A DNA stretch of 64,000 nucleotides from Calothrix sp. PCC 7716 (lineage in GTDB: Bacteria; Cyanobacteriota; Cyanobacteriia; Cyanobacteriales; Nostocaceae): NCBI RefSeq assembly GCF_019977735.1, contig NZ_AP025018.1, positions 1,674,001 through 1,738,000 of the forward strand, given 5' to 3'. Shown one piece after another: positions 48,043 through 56,409 of this stretch (position 1 is the first letter of the stretch; every line of letters begins with the position of its first letter). A program made the translations under genes and the position numbers. The notes beneath the pieces were generated by a model. That model made no database searches, was not told the DNA's origin, and saw only the letters and a list, made by a program, of their open reading frames with translations.

Positions 48043-48516
48043 TGTAAAGCCGAATTTTTTTATTAAAACGTATATCTACGTAAGCTTAATTAGACTATAG
48101 ACTTGACTTTCCTAAATATAATTACTATCAACCGTATATTCACTGAATCTTCATCAGCATAGGACTTCTGATGATTTTTTATAAATCTTATATGAAGTAA
48201 GTTTAATATATCTTATGAAGGATGAAAAATCTTTTATGTTGTGTATATTTGAGAGAGTTGTGCTATAGTTTACTACCAGTAAGCTACGTGTAATAAATTC
48301 ATTCGCCAATGTATAAATTACACGCAAGTAACGGGTTAAACACCTATTTAGCTTAAATATTTACAATATGTCTGATAAAAAGTCGTCTTAGTGTAATGTA
48401 TACATTTGACTGTTATGTCAATTTAAGTTAAACATTAGAAACCATTGTATAAAATCTTGATTAAGTTTGGGATTTAGGTAGTAAATTTTACTACTACTTA
48501 AATTCCGAATAACTAT
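48043..48516. other. AT-rich spacer of about 470 bp
   Basis: Divergent promoter region of the sugar transferase and the coiled-coil gene. No repeat family, RNA gene or convincing promoter was recognised, and the stretch has no GGCGCC site. Confidence 0.4.
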
Positions 48517-48879
48517 ATGTTCCAGGACAGGCAATTACAATTGCTGTTTGCTCGTGCTATCGATAGAGGTGCTAAAAAAATGGTTGCTGTAGGATTTGAT
48601 GTAAAAGTTGGTCGTTTAGAGTCAATTGTCGAACAAATCGGAGAAGCAGTACTTGCGACTACGGAGACAATTGAGCGGTTGGGTGACCGTGTTGAAAATT
48701 TAAGCGGACAGATTGAAGAGCAAGGAAAGCAAATTAAACAACAGGGATATCAAATTTTGGCATTGTGCGACGCAGTGCAAACTTTGGCTGAAACTCAAGA
48801 TGATTCTTTACAAAAGCTTTCGCAGCTTACACAAACTTTAGACCGCTTGATGACAATGATTCAAGGCTCTCCCGAATAA
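48517..48879 (+). CDS. Small coiled-coil protein of unknown function
   Basis: A 120-residue soluble protein. After a basic N-terminus (LFARAIDRGAKKMVAVGFDVKVG), residues about 32-115 form heptad patterns (LESIVEQIGEAVLATTETIERLGDR and IEEQGKQIKQQGYQILALCD), predicting a long alpha-helical coiled coil. No domain family is recognised. The start at ATG 48517 lacks a Shine-Dalgarno sequence; an internal ATG at codon 22 is possible. It precedes a second unknown gene on the same strand by 149 bp. Confidence 0.6.
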   Translation: MFQDRQLQLLFARAIDRGAKKMVAVGFDVKVGRLESIVEQIGEAVLATTETIERLGDRVENLSGQIEEQGKQIKQQGYQILALCDAVQTLAETQDDSLQKLSQLTQTLDRLMTMIQGSPE

Positions 48880-49028
48880 TTAGTACTGAGGTCTATATGT
48901 GAGAAGTATCCTACCTTTTTTAATCCTTTGCAGTATTTTAGTACTATAGTTAATTATAACTCGATGCGTGCGTTGTTAGAATGTTTTCGCGTCTGGGTAC
49001 ACTTACTGTAGCGTGCAAGAGAGGACGT

Positions 49029-49754
49029 ATGGATATAAAGTTAGGGTTTGGAACGGTTCCAAAAGCGCAATATGTTTTTGTGAGTCGCGAAGGTGATGCT
49101 TGTTGGTATAGTCTTTCAGAAGAAGGTAAGCAAGTACCAATTTATGAAAAAGCTTTAACAGGTTTAATTACTGGCATTGAATGTAATAAGAGCGTTGAAA
49201 CGCAGTACGGATTAACTTATAAAACTGACTTAGCAATTTTGGCGCCAACACCTTGCATAATACGTTCGGGAAACTCATCGTATTTTTCTAAGAGTTTACT
49301 GCTGTCGCTTGATGCTTTAACTGTTGAGCAACTGCGTAATCCTTTAACAATTGCGGTCAGTCCTGGTGAAAAAACGGTAGTATTTTGCAGCATCTACGAC
49401 CCAGCGACATATCGAGTCGTTGATTTTAGTTGGGGTGGACATAAAGAAATTGATTTGCAAGCCTTAGAGCAGAGAGTTACCTCCAAAATAGAGACTATCG
49501 CATCACAAACTCAAACGGCGCCAGTCACGCAAGTCAGTAATAGTAAAAACACTGAAATTCGCGCCATGATGATGGCACAGATAGATAAGTATTTAGCGCA
49601 ATTGAATTGGACACCAGAAATGGGGCGTAAATACTTACAGCAAAATTACGCAAAAACTTCACGCCGACAGTTAAACGACACTGAACTTTTAGATTTTACG
49701 TTTAGAGTCATCGAAATGGCGGGAGTACAAACTGCATTATCAATTGCTTCGTAG
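49029..49754 (+). CDS. Unknown protein with C-terminal LNWTPEMGRKYL module
   Basis: A 241-residue protein from MDIKLGFGTVPKAQYVFV, chosen because GAGAGGAC lies about 4 bp before this ATG; the frame runs 16 codons further upstream. The N-terminal 160 residues are beta-rich and contain two or three scattered cysteines. The last 45 residues (YLAQLNWTPEMGRKYLQQNY, then SRRQLNDTELLDF) look like a short helical module that I associate with the ends of other cyanobacterial proteins, but I cannot name it. A polar linker (QTQTAPVTQVSNSKNT) joins the two parts. Function unknown. Confidence 0.65.
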   Translation: MDIKLGFGTVPKAQYVFVSREGDACWYSLSEEGKQVPIYEKALTGLITGIECNKSVETQYGLTYKTDLAILAPTPCIIRSGNSSYFSKSLLLSLDALTVEQLRNPLTIAVSPGEKTVVFCSIYDPATYRVVDFSWGGHKEIDLQALEQRVTSKIETIASQTQTAPVTQVSNSKNTEIRAMMMAQIDKYLAQLNWTPEMGRKYLQQNYAKTSRRQLNDTELLDFTFRVIEMAGVQTALSIAS

Positions 49755-49778
49755 AGACGCCATTAATCGCGTCTCTAC
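49751..49778. repeat. GTAGAGACGC hairpin between converging genes
   Basis: GTAGAGACGC (49751-49760) and GCGTCTCTAC (49769-49778) with an 8-nt loop. The repeat contains the TAG stop codons of both converging genes: it encodes the last residues of the upstream protein and of the GH10-like protein (RTQ). Confidence 0.85.
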
Positions 49779-51265
49779 TGTGTGCGGCATAATTTACGTT
49801 CGCTGTCGTGTTGTGGGTCTTGCCAAGAGTAAGCGAAGTGACTAACGGAACGTACACGGGGGGCAAATTGGCGGAGTGCTTGCATTTGAACTTCTAATGA
49901 TGGGCGCCCGCTAACAGATTTCCCCCAAGTACCAGCGACAGCAGGAATTATTTGTGTTTCTGGTCTTGACATACTTAAAACACGCTGAACTTGTTGAGCA
50001 ATACAAGCGACGTTTCCACAGTTCGCATAAGACATTGGATGCCATTCAAAGTTACTAGGAAATCTATCCCACGCTTGTAAGCGTGAATCGTAACCTTGAC
50101 CGTGAATTTGGTTGCCTTCAGGAAAAAAGACGGCGCCTACGGGTACACCCATTTGTTGTGCTGGATATGCGGCTAAAGTAATAAAATCAACAATTCCTTG
50201 CATTGCGTGAGCAACCGAAAGCTGCCATAAATCTGATTGAAGTTGGGGTTGACGTTGACTTGGTGACAAGAGCGACTTAGAAGCAAGCAAACTACGTCCC
50301 TGCCACATTGGTTCGCCTTCCAAGGGATATAATCTATCTACATTCGCAATATCACTAGTAGTTACATATCCTTTGCCTAGAAAGCGACGTATTAAATCTA
50401 ACCCCTTATTATTTTGTGCCCTTTTAAATAAAGCTTGCTGAGTTGATTCTGTATATAGCCACAAATCAGTAACTTTTGTCGCGATTGAATTATTACCAGA
50501 CTGACGCGGATAACGTACATAGTCGAACAAAATACCATCTGGGCGCCGACGAGCGACTTCTTGTACCAAGCGTATATAATCTGTTCGAGCGGTTACGCTG
50601 TATGGGTCAATAAAAACATGACTACCACCATCGACAACGTACAAACTGGTTTGCCCCTTACCGTTACGCGCAATTGCACTTTCTCTATCTTTTCGTTGAG
50701 CATAATTAAAACCAAAATTGGCGGTGTACATCCAAGAGTACACTTTTAAACCACGTTCGCGTCCTTTCTGAATCGCTTTCTCTAGTAAATCAGTATTTTC
50801 TTGTCCCGGCGCCCTTACAACAGAAGGCCAAACCGTAGGATTATCGTTTGAGGGTAACATTACCCGTCCATCATAAAAAGTTTCTACATAAACAGCGCTG
50901 TAACCCTTATTGACGATTCTATCCATAATCCGGTCAAGGGCGCCTGCTCGAATATCACAAGGATACAAACGTAACCAAATCGCTTGAACCTGCAACCAAT
51001 TGTTTTGACGGCAGTCTCGAACGGCTGTACCGTGTTTTTTTAGTAAATTTTGATACTTATTATGCGCCGACAAGTTTCCTCGAAGCGCGGATATACGCAA
51101 GTTTTCCTTTTCTTGTACTGCCTTATTAGGTAACTGACAATACTCATTTAGTTGAGCCTCTGAAGGTTGTCCCAAAAAGGGAATTAATAAGCTACTAATT
51201 AAAGCGGCAACTCCGAAGCGGCGCCAAGAGAACATTTTTACAACATCCAAAGGACGTAGAGACAT
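49775..51265 (-). CDS. Family 10 glycosylhydrolase-like (GHL10/YngK) exported protein
   Basis: A 496-residue exported protein with an N-terminal signal segment (FGVAALISSLLIPFLGQPSEA, about 17-37). The main domain resembles the GHL10 (DUF187/YngK-type) TIM-barrel glycosidases: AIWLRLYPCDIRAGALDRIMDRI, YSAVYVETFYDGRVMLPS, LKVYSWMYTANFGFN, VARRRPDGILFDYVRYP with a candidate catalytic Asp, and IVDFITLAAYPAQ. Glycan substrate is unknown; a role in cell-wall or sheath polysaccharide turnover is plausible. A stop codon supplied by a dispersed hairpin repeat ends the gene with RTQ. Confidence 0.82.
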   Translation of the reverse strand: MSLRPLDVVKMFSWRRFGVAALISSLLIPFLGQPSEAQLNEYCQLPNKAVQEKENLRISALRGNLSAHNKYQNLLKKHGTAVRDCRQNNWLQVQAIWLRLYPCDIRAGALDRIMDRIVNKGYSAVYVETFYDGRVMLPSNDNPTVWPSVVRAPGQENTDLLEKAIQKGRERGLKVYSWMYTANFGFNYAQRKDRESAIARNGKGQTSLYVVDGGSHVFIDPYSVTARTDYIRLVQEVARRRPDGILFDYVRYPRQSGNNSIATKVTDLWLYTESTQQALFKRAQNNKGLDLIRRFLGKGYVTTSDIANVDRLYPLEGEPMWQGRSLLASKSLLSPSQRQPQLQSDLWQLSVAHAMQGIVDFITLAAYPAQQMGVPVGAVFFPEGNQIHGQGYDSRLQAWDRFPSNFEWHPMSYANCGNVACIAQQVQRVLSMSRPETQIIPAVAGTWGKSVSGRPSLEVQMQALRQFAPRVRSVSHFAYSWQDPQHDSERKLCRTQ

Positions 51266-51403
51266 AGATGGAATTTAATTTAATTTTAAATAATAATTAT
51301 TCTTTTATATATCTAATTTGATCTTTTGATATAAAAATTCTTTATAGTAGGTTGGGTAACACCCAACCCACAACAAGTACAGTAAGTACAGCACGACAAA
51401 TCG

Positions 51404-51805
51404 TTAAGCGCCACGTTGCAAAGCAGACTCTACCTGTTTCAACTCTTGTTGTAAACGGGTTTTAAGTTTTTCGGGCACAGGGCGGTTAGGATAAGAGCTA
51501 TAATGTCCTGCCAAAGAATTTAGGGCAGTTCGCATGGTGGTGAAAGAACTTAAGCTCGCAACAGAGGTGTTACGCTGATAGCGTGCCGAAAAGTCATTAA
51601 TTTTTTGACGTGCTTCGGTTTGAATTGCTGCTTTAGAAGGCGCATCATTCGGTAGTTCAATTGCATTACGTATAATGTTGACTACAGTTAACGTGTCTTG
51701 GCTATAATTCCCCGTTAAGCTGTTGGGGTCAGAAGACGAACAACCCATCAAACCAATAGTTACAACCAAAACCAAGGCAAGTAGGCGTGACAAATAGCGC
51801 TTCAT
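51404..51805 (-). CDS. psb27: Photosystem II assembly lipoprotein Psb27
   Basis: Lumenal lipoprotein that binds CP43 in photosystem II assembly and repair intermediates and keeps the manganese cluster from assembling early. The 133 residues from MKRYLSRLLALVLVV (ATG 51803-51805; an upstream TTG is in frame) carry a signal peptide with the lipobox IGLMGCSSS, so the mature protein starts at Cys and is lipid-anchored. The four-helix domain contains TLTVVNIIRNAIELP, INDFSARYQRNTSV and SFTTMRTALNSLAGHYSSYPNRPVP. It lies 29 bp behind cofH on the same strand and may be cotranscribed with it. Confidence 0.95.
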   Translation of the reverse strand: MKRYLSRLLALVLVVTIGLMGCSSSDPNSLTGNYSQDTLTVVNIIRNAIELPNDAPSKAAIQTEARQKINDFSARYQRNTSVASLSSFTTMRTALNSLAGHYSSYPNRPVPEKLKTRLQQELKQVESALQRGA

Positions 51806-51834
51806 AAGCAATCAAGAGTGAAAAAATACTTAAA

Positions 51835-53004
51835 TCAAGCTTTATCGTATCTTGGATTGGGATCAAATTGGGTTTTATATAGGGTGTCACGTTGTTGGTA
51901 TGGGCGCCCAAGTTCTGATATTGCGTTTTGTAAATCTGAGACAGACATACAGGTTCCACCTAGGGCGCCTGCCATTGTGGTAATGTGTTCTTCCATTAAG
52001 GTGCCACCAATATCGTTACAACCCCATGTCAATGCCTCTTTGGCGCCATTTAGACCAATTTTTACCCAACTGGGCTGATGATTGGGTATGTAATTACCTA
52101 GATATATTCGAGCAACGGCTGTAAGTAAAAGTGTGTCAAGTAATACTGGTTGGTCACGACCAACACGGCGCCGTAAAGGTTTTGGTGCTAATGCTCCTAC
52201 AAAGGGTAATATTATAAATTCTGTAATTCGGGCTGGATAGTTGTTTTTAATGGCAGTTTGCTGAAGCGTGCGGAGTTTCTCTAAGTGTTCAATTTGCTGT
52301 AAGGGTGTTTCGATATGTCCCGATAACATTGTACTGGTGGTGGGTAAACCCAATTTATGCGCTGTTTCGACAATTTCTAACCAAGTTGCTGAATTAATTT
52401 TTTCAGGGCATAATACAGCACGAACACTATCATCTAACACTTCGGCGGCGGTTCCAGGCATTGAGTTGAGACCTGAGTCGCGTAAAGCTGTTATTACCTC
52501 GGCGTAAGAAATTGTATCTAGTCTGGCGATAAACTGAATTTCTTGGGGCGAAAATGCGTGGAGATGTAATTGTGGAAACTCTTGTTTAATAATTTCGACA
52601 AGCTTTATATAGTAGTTCAGTGATTTGCCGTTGATTAAAGCTTCTGGGTTTAAACCACCCTGCATACAAATTTCTGTGGCGCCTCGTTGTACTGCATCAA
52701 TTGTTTTAGCTCTAATTTGCTCCCAATCTAACCAGTATGAACCATCTGAGTTTGAATCTCGACGGAAAGCACAGAAACCACAGTGCTGTTCACAAATGTT
52801 AGTGAAATTGATGTTGCGATTGATGACGTATGTTACAGTATCTCCTACTTGCTGTTGACGCAATTTATCAGCAGCTACGCGAATTTCAGCAATAATACTA
52901 GGGTCATTTTGTTTCAATAATAACATGCCTTCATGTGGAGACAAATCATGCTCTTTAGCGCGTTCTAAAATAGCGTCAACACTTATAACAACCACAGCGC
53001 TCAC
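51835..53004 (-). CDS. cofH: FO synthase subunit CofH (5-deazaflavin synthesis)
   Basis: Radical SAM enzyme that, with CofG, makes 7,8-didemethyl-8-hydroxy-5-deazariboflavin, the antenna chromophore of cyanobacterial photolyases. The 389-residue length fits. The SAM cluster motif [10 protein letters not shown] (CX3CX2C) is near residue 71. [21 protein letters not shown] and the C-terminal [15 protein letters not shown] are typical of CofH rather than MqnC or CofG. ATG at 53002-53004. It directly precedes psb27 in transcription order. CofG is not in the window. Confidence 0.92.
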   Translation of the reverse strand: MSAVVVISVDAILERAKEHDLSPHEGMLLLKQNDPSIIAEIRVAADKLRQQQVGDTVTYVINRNINFTNICEQHCGFCAFRRDSNSDGSYWLDWEQIRAKTIDAVQRGATEICMQGGLNPEALINGKSLNYYIKLVEIIKQEFPQLHLHAFSPQEIQFIARLDTISYAEVITALRDSGLNSMPGTAAEVLDDSVRAVLCPEKINSATWLEIVETAHKLGLPTTSTMLSGHIETPLQQIEHLEKLRTLQQTAIKNNYPARITEFIILPFVGALAPKPLRRRVGRDQPVLLDTLLLTAVARIYLGNYIPNHQPSWVKIGLNGAKEALTWGCNDIGGTLMEEHITTMAGALGGTCMSVSDLQNAISELGRPYQQRDTLYKTQFDPNPRYDKA

Positions 53005-53187
53005 TTCTTTGTAATGGGTTTATTTATATTAAATCACTTTATTAATTGTAATATATACAACCATTAGTCGTTTTGAAAAGTGTAACCAATGCTTGTGAAA
53101 TTCTGATTTTGACTTAAAATCAAGAGCGATAAATTTTTACGTAACCTCATCTCTCTGCTCACCTTGGACATTCCACCATCTTATTGA

Positions 53188-54426
53188 ATGAGTATTATTG
53201 AACCAAATCCATTGCTATCGGCGCCATCTGGTGCATTACGGGTTCCGAAGTATCCTGCCAAACTTACTGGTGGTAAAGATTGTATCTTATTCTCACTAAT
53301 AATTCCCACTTATAACGAGCGCGACAATATAACAAACGTTGTGCAGGTGTTGACGAAGTTACTCGATTCGTCGATATATGGAGATTACGAGCTAATTGTT
53401 GTTGATGATGATAGTCCTGATGGTACTTGGGAGGTTGCCGCTTCTTTAATGACTTCATACCCCCAACTACGGGTAATGCGTCGAGTTGGAGAAAGAGGAC
53501 TATCACAAGCAGTAATTCGCGGTTGGCAAGTGGCAAAAGGACGTATTTTGGGAGTTATCGACGGAGATTTACAGCATCCACCGCATGTGATGTTGCAATT
53601 GCTACGTGCAGTCGAAGAAGGCGCCGACTTAGCGGTTGGTAGTCGTCATGTAGATGGAGGTGGGGTAAGCAGTTGGAGTGTAGTTAGAAGATTTTTATCA
53701 AGAGGCGCCCAAGTATTAGGTCTAATTATTTTACCAGGAGTTTTAGGTAGAGTCTCTGACCCGATGAGCGGCTATTTCATGGTGCAAAGAGACAGTATAG
53801 CTGAAATTACACTTCATCCGGTTGGTTACAAAATACTGTTGGAAATAATTGGACGAGGTGATATTCAAGAAATTGTTGAAGTAGGATATGTTTTTAACGA
53901 GCGCGTCGAAGGTGAAAGCAAAGTCACATGGAAACAGTATATAGATTACTTACGCCATTTAATCCGCTTGCGTCTAACTACAGGACACTTGGGACGCATG
54001 AATAAACGTTTGAATTTTCCTATTGGTAGATTTTTGCGGTTTGGCGTAGTTGGTTTTAGTGGTTTGGGAGTCGATTTGACGGTATTTTATATACTGCGGC
54101 AAATTTTCGAGCTAGGACTGACACGTAGTACTATACTTTCAGCCGAAACGGCAATCATTAACAATTTCCTATGGAATGATATCTGGACATTCCACGATAT
54201 CTCAAGCAGGCAAACGGGAAAAGGCGCCCGTTTAAAAAGATTTTTGAAATTCAACGTTATTTGTTTGGCTGGAGTGATTTTACAAGCATTGATAGTAAAC
54301 TTGCTCTACAACGTTTTGAAGGTCAACGAGTATCTAGCAAAATTAATTGCAATTGCAGTAGTAGTTTTGTGGAACTTTTGGGTTAATCTCAAGCTCAGTT
54401 GGCGTGTAACTGATGTGAAGAAGTGA
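53188..54426 (+). CDS. GT2 glycosyltransferase (DPM1-like) fused to GtrA
   Basis: A 412-residue membrane glycosyltransferase. The N-terminal GT2 domain (about 33-265) starts FSLIIPTYNERDNI and has the nucleotide-binding ELIVVDDDSPDGTW, the DxD-like GVIDGDLQHPP and DPMSGYFMVQR, as in dolichol/polyprenyl-phosphate sugar transferases. The C-terminal GtrA domain (about 285-410) has four hydrophobic helices (RFLRFGVVGFSGLGVDLTVFY, INNFLWNDIWTF and others). The fusion suggests synthesis and flipping of a lipid-linked sugar donor. The adjacent GT39 enzyme is a likely user of that donor. An array of nine GTGCTGA units begins 4 bp behind the stop codon. Confidence 0.9.
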   Translation: MSIIEPNPLLSAPSGALRVPKYPAKLTGGKDCILFSLIIPTYNERDNITNVVQVLTKLLDSSIYGDYELIVVDDDSPDGTWEVAASLMTSYPQLRVMRRVGERGLSQAVIRGWQVAKGRILGVIDGDLQHPPHVMLQLLRAVEEGADLAVGSRHVDGGGVSSWSVVRRFLSRGAQVLGLIILPGVLGRVSDPMSGYFMVQRDSIAEITLHPVGYKILLEIIGRGDIQEIVEVGYVFNERVEGESKVTWKQYIDYLRHLIRLRLTTGHLGRMNKRLNFPIGRFLRFGVVGFSGLGVDLTVFYILRQIFELGLTRSTILSAETAIINNFLWNDIWTFHDISSRQTGKGARLKRFLKFNVICLAGVILQALIVNLLYNVLKVNEYLAKLIAIAVVVLWNFWVNLKLSWRVTDVKK

Positions 54427-54429
54427 AAA

Positions 54430-54492
54430 GTGCTGAGTGCTGAGTGCTGAGTGCTGAGTGCTGAGTGCTGAGTGCTGAGTGCTGAGTGCTGA
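54430..54492. repeat. Nine exact tandem GTGCTGA heptamers
   Basis: An uninterrupted STRR array of nine identical units starting 4 bp after the glycosyltransferase stop codon. Exact unit identity suggests recent expansion; copy number may vary between strains. Confidence 0.95.
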
Positions 54493-54540
54493 TTTATTGT
54501 CTAAGTTATTCTATTTTTACTGCTCCTTGCTCTCTACCCC

Positions 54541-56289
54541 ATGCTGACGTTTATGTTGAAAAAATTTTTCTCTCACTCTTCACTCAAAACTCAGCACTCA
54601 GTACTTAACACTAAATACTCAGCACTCAGCACTCAGCACTTTCTACTTTTATTCTGGTTTGCTGTTGGTACTATTTTACGCTTCATTAATTTGGATGCTA
54701 AACCACCTTGGACTGATGAGTTTTCAACTTTGGTATTTAGTCTTGGTAATAGCTTCTTAAATGTACCGCTCGACCAACCTATTGGTATTGATATACTTTT
54801 ACAGCCACTGCAACCGCGCGCTGGTGCTGGTGTACAAGATGTGTTGAAGCACTTATTTACAGAAAGTAATCACCCGCCGCTTTATTTTATATTGACGCAT
54901 TTGTGGCTGAGGCTATTTCCAACAGATGCTGGGTTGGTGTCGGTCTGGGGCGCCCGTGCTTTAGCTGCGTTATTTGGTGCTATGAGTGTTCCAGCAATTT
55001 ATGCACTCAGTTTTAAGTTGTATCGTTCACGGTTAGTCAGTCATTTAGCTGCTGCTTTTATGGCGACTTCACCCTACGCAATATTTTTGGCTCAAGAAAC
55101 ACGGCACTATACTTTACCTATTTTGTGGGTAATGGCAACGCTCGCTTGTTTTATCAGTGCCGTTCGCCACGTTCAAAGTCGTAGTCAATTACCTATTAAA
55201 GTCGCTTTAACATGGATTGTTGTCAACGCTTTGGGTATAGCTACACATTATTTCTTTGTTTTAACTCTTTGTTGTGAAGCGATTGTATTACTTTTCCTTT
55301 TAGTAAAACAAATAAAAAATAAAGAATGGGGAAGTGCATGGTACCGTATATTCGCGGTGGCAGCAGGTACAGCTTTAAGTGGCGCCGTCTGGATACCCGT
55401 ATTTTTACAGAATAGTTATGGTGGAAAATTAACCGAATGGATTCAAGGTGATAGAGTTGGACTTGCTTGGTTGAGTCCAATTTTTCAAGGTTTAGCAGCT
55501 TGGATTACAATGATTTCGTTACTGCCCGTTGAGTCTCCACGGTTAGCTGTGGTTATTGCTTCGGGAGTTGTAATGCTAGCTTTTTTTATTTGGGCAACAC
55601 CAATATTACTTCGCGGTCTAAAAGCTAGACTCAAGAAGAAAGAAAACCAATTTATTACCAAGGTATTAATTGCATTTATAATCAGCGCACTGCTGTTATT
55701 TGCTATATTTACCTACTTTTTAGGTATTGATTTAACACGTGGCGCCCGCTATAACTTTATTTATTTTCCGGCGGTACTAATACTAGTGGGAGCAAGTTTA
55801 GCTATTTGCTGGCGCCTAGAAACAGTCAAAATGTTTAAATGGCGGATATCAGGAAAAAAAGCCGTGTTAATAATTTGGCTGATGTCACTAGCGAGCGGCA
55901 TAACAGTTGTTAATAACTTAGGCTATCAAAAATACTATCGTCCTGATTTATTCATTGGTATCATTCAAAGAGTATCTAGCCAACCAGTATTGATTGCCAC
56001 TACACAAAAAACCCATGTGCATATAGGCGAAATGATGGGTGTAGCAAGGGAATTGAAAAAAAATCAGAAATTAACTAATACAAAGTTTCTACTAGCACAT
56101 CAAGATGATAATCCTAGCACTTCATCAAAAGCATTGGGCAAAGCCGTAAAAACTTTACCTCGTCCATTTGATTTATGGAAGGTGAACTTTTTTGCCGACG
56201 ACCCCGAAGAACTAGAAACTTGTTCGCTCAATAGTAAACCGTTGCCACCAGTAAACGGTTACGAGTACAAAGTTTATCGATGTAGGTAA
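54541..56289 (+). CDS. GT39-type membrane glycosyltransferase
   Basis: A 582-residue integral membrane enzyme of the ArnT/PMT superfamily, which moves sugars from polyprenyl-phosphate donors. About ten to twelve hydrophobic helices. The first loop has the family acidic motif DAKPPWTDEFSTL (Asp-Glu near residue 60) and NHPPLYFILTHLW. Other typical parts are FLAQETRHYTLPILWVMATL and GIATHYFFVLTLCCEA. The first 35 residues (SSLKTQHSVLNTKYSAL, then STQHF) are encoded by degenerate TCAGCAC heptamers (54576-54641), so the native N-terminus is replaced or extended by repeat. The true start could be the ATG at 54541 or 54553. It probably pairs functionally with the GT2-GtrA protein upstream. Confidence 0.85.
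   Translation: MLTFMLKKFFSHSSLKTQHSVLNTKYSALSTQHFLLLFWFAVGTILRFINLDAKPPWTDEFSTLVFSLGNSFLNVPLDQPIGIDILLQPLQPRAGAGVQDVLKHLFTESNHPPLYFILTHLWLRLFPTDAGLVSVWGARALAALFGAMSVPAIYALSFKLYRSRLVSHLAAAFMATSPYAIFLAQETRHYTLPILWVMATLACFISAVRHVQSRSQLPIKVALTWIVVNALGIATHYFFVLTLCCEAIVLLFLLVKQIKNKEWGSAWYRIFAVAAGTALSGAVWIPVFLQNSYGGKLTEWIQGDRVGLAWLSPIFQGLAAWITMISLLPVESPRLAVVIASGVVMLAFFIWATPILLRGLKARLKKKENQFITKVLIAFIISALLLFAIFTYFLGIDLTRGARYNFIYFPAVLILVGASLAICWRLETVKMFKWRISGKKAVLIIWLMSLASGITVVNNLGYQKYYRPDLFIGIIQRVSSQPVLIATTQKTHVHIGEMMGVARELKKNQKLTNTKFLLAHQDDNPSTSSKALGKAVKTLPRPFDLWKVNFFADDPEELETCSLNSKPLPPVNGYEYKVYRCR
54576..54641. repeat. STRR array in the GT39 N-terminal coding region
   Basis: Opposite orientation to the array at 54430-54492: units ACTCAGC, ACTCAGT, ACTTAAC and ACTAAAT ending in three ACTCAGC copies. 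Together the two arrays could form a long stem-loop spanning the start codon of the GT39 gene. Confidence 0.85.
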
Positions 56290-56296
56290 ATCTCTT

Positions 56297-56374
56297 CTCT
56301 CTGTGTCCTCCGTGCCTTTGTGGTAAAAAATCTTAAAATGCATAATTTCACCACAGAGACGCAGAGAAACAGAG
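56297..56374. repeat. Inverted repeat with CACAGAG/CTCTGTG arms
   Basis: TCTCTCTGTGTCCTCCGTGC with CTTTGTGGT, then about 26 nt, then ACCACAGAGACGCAGAGAAA with CAGAG. The arms are near-complementary over about 24 bp. A single arm occurs at 42054. The type is common in cyanobacterial spacers. Confidence 0.7.
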
Positions 56375-56409
56375 TAAGAATCGTTCTATAGTGCGATGGG
56401 TGTATAGTT

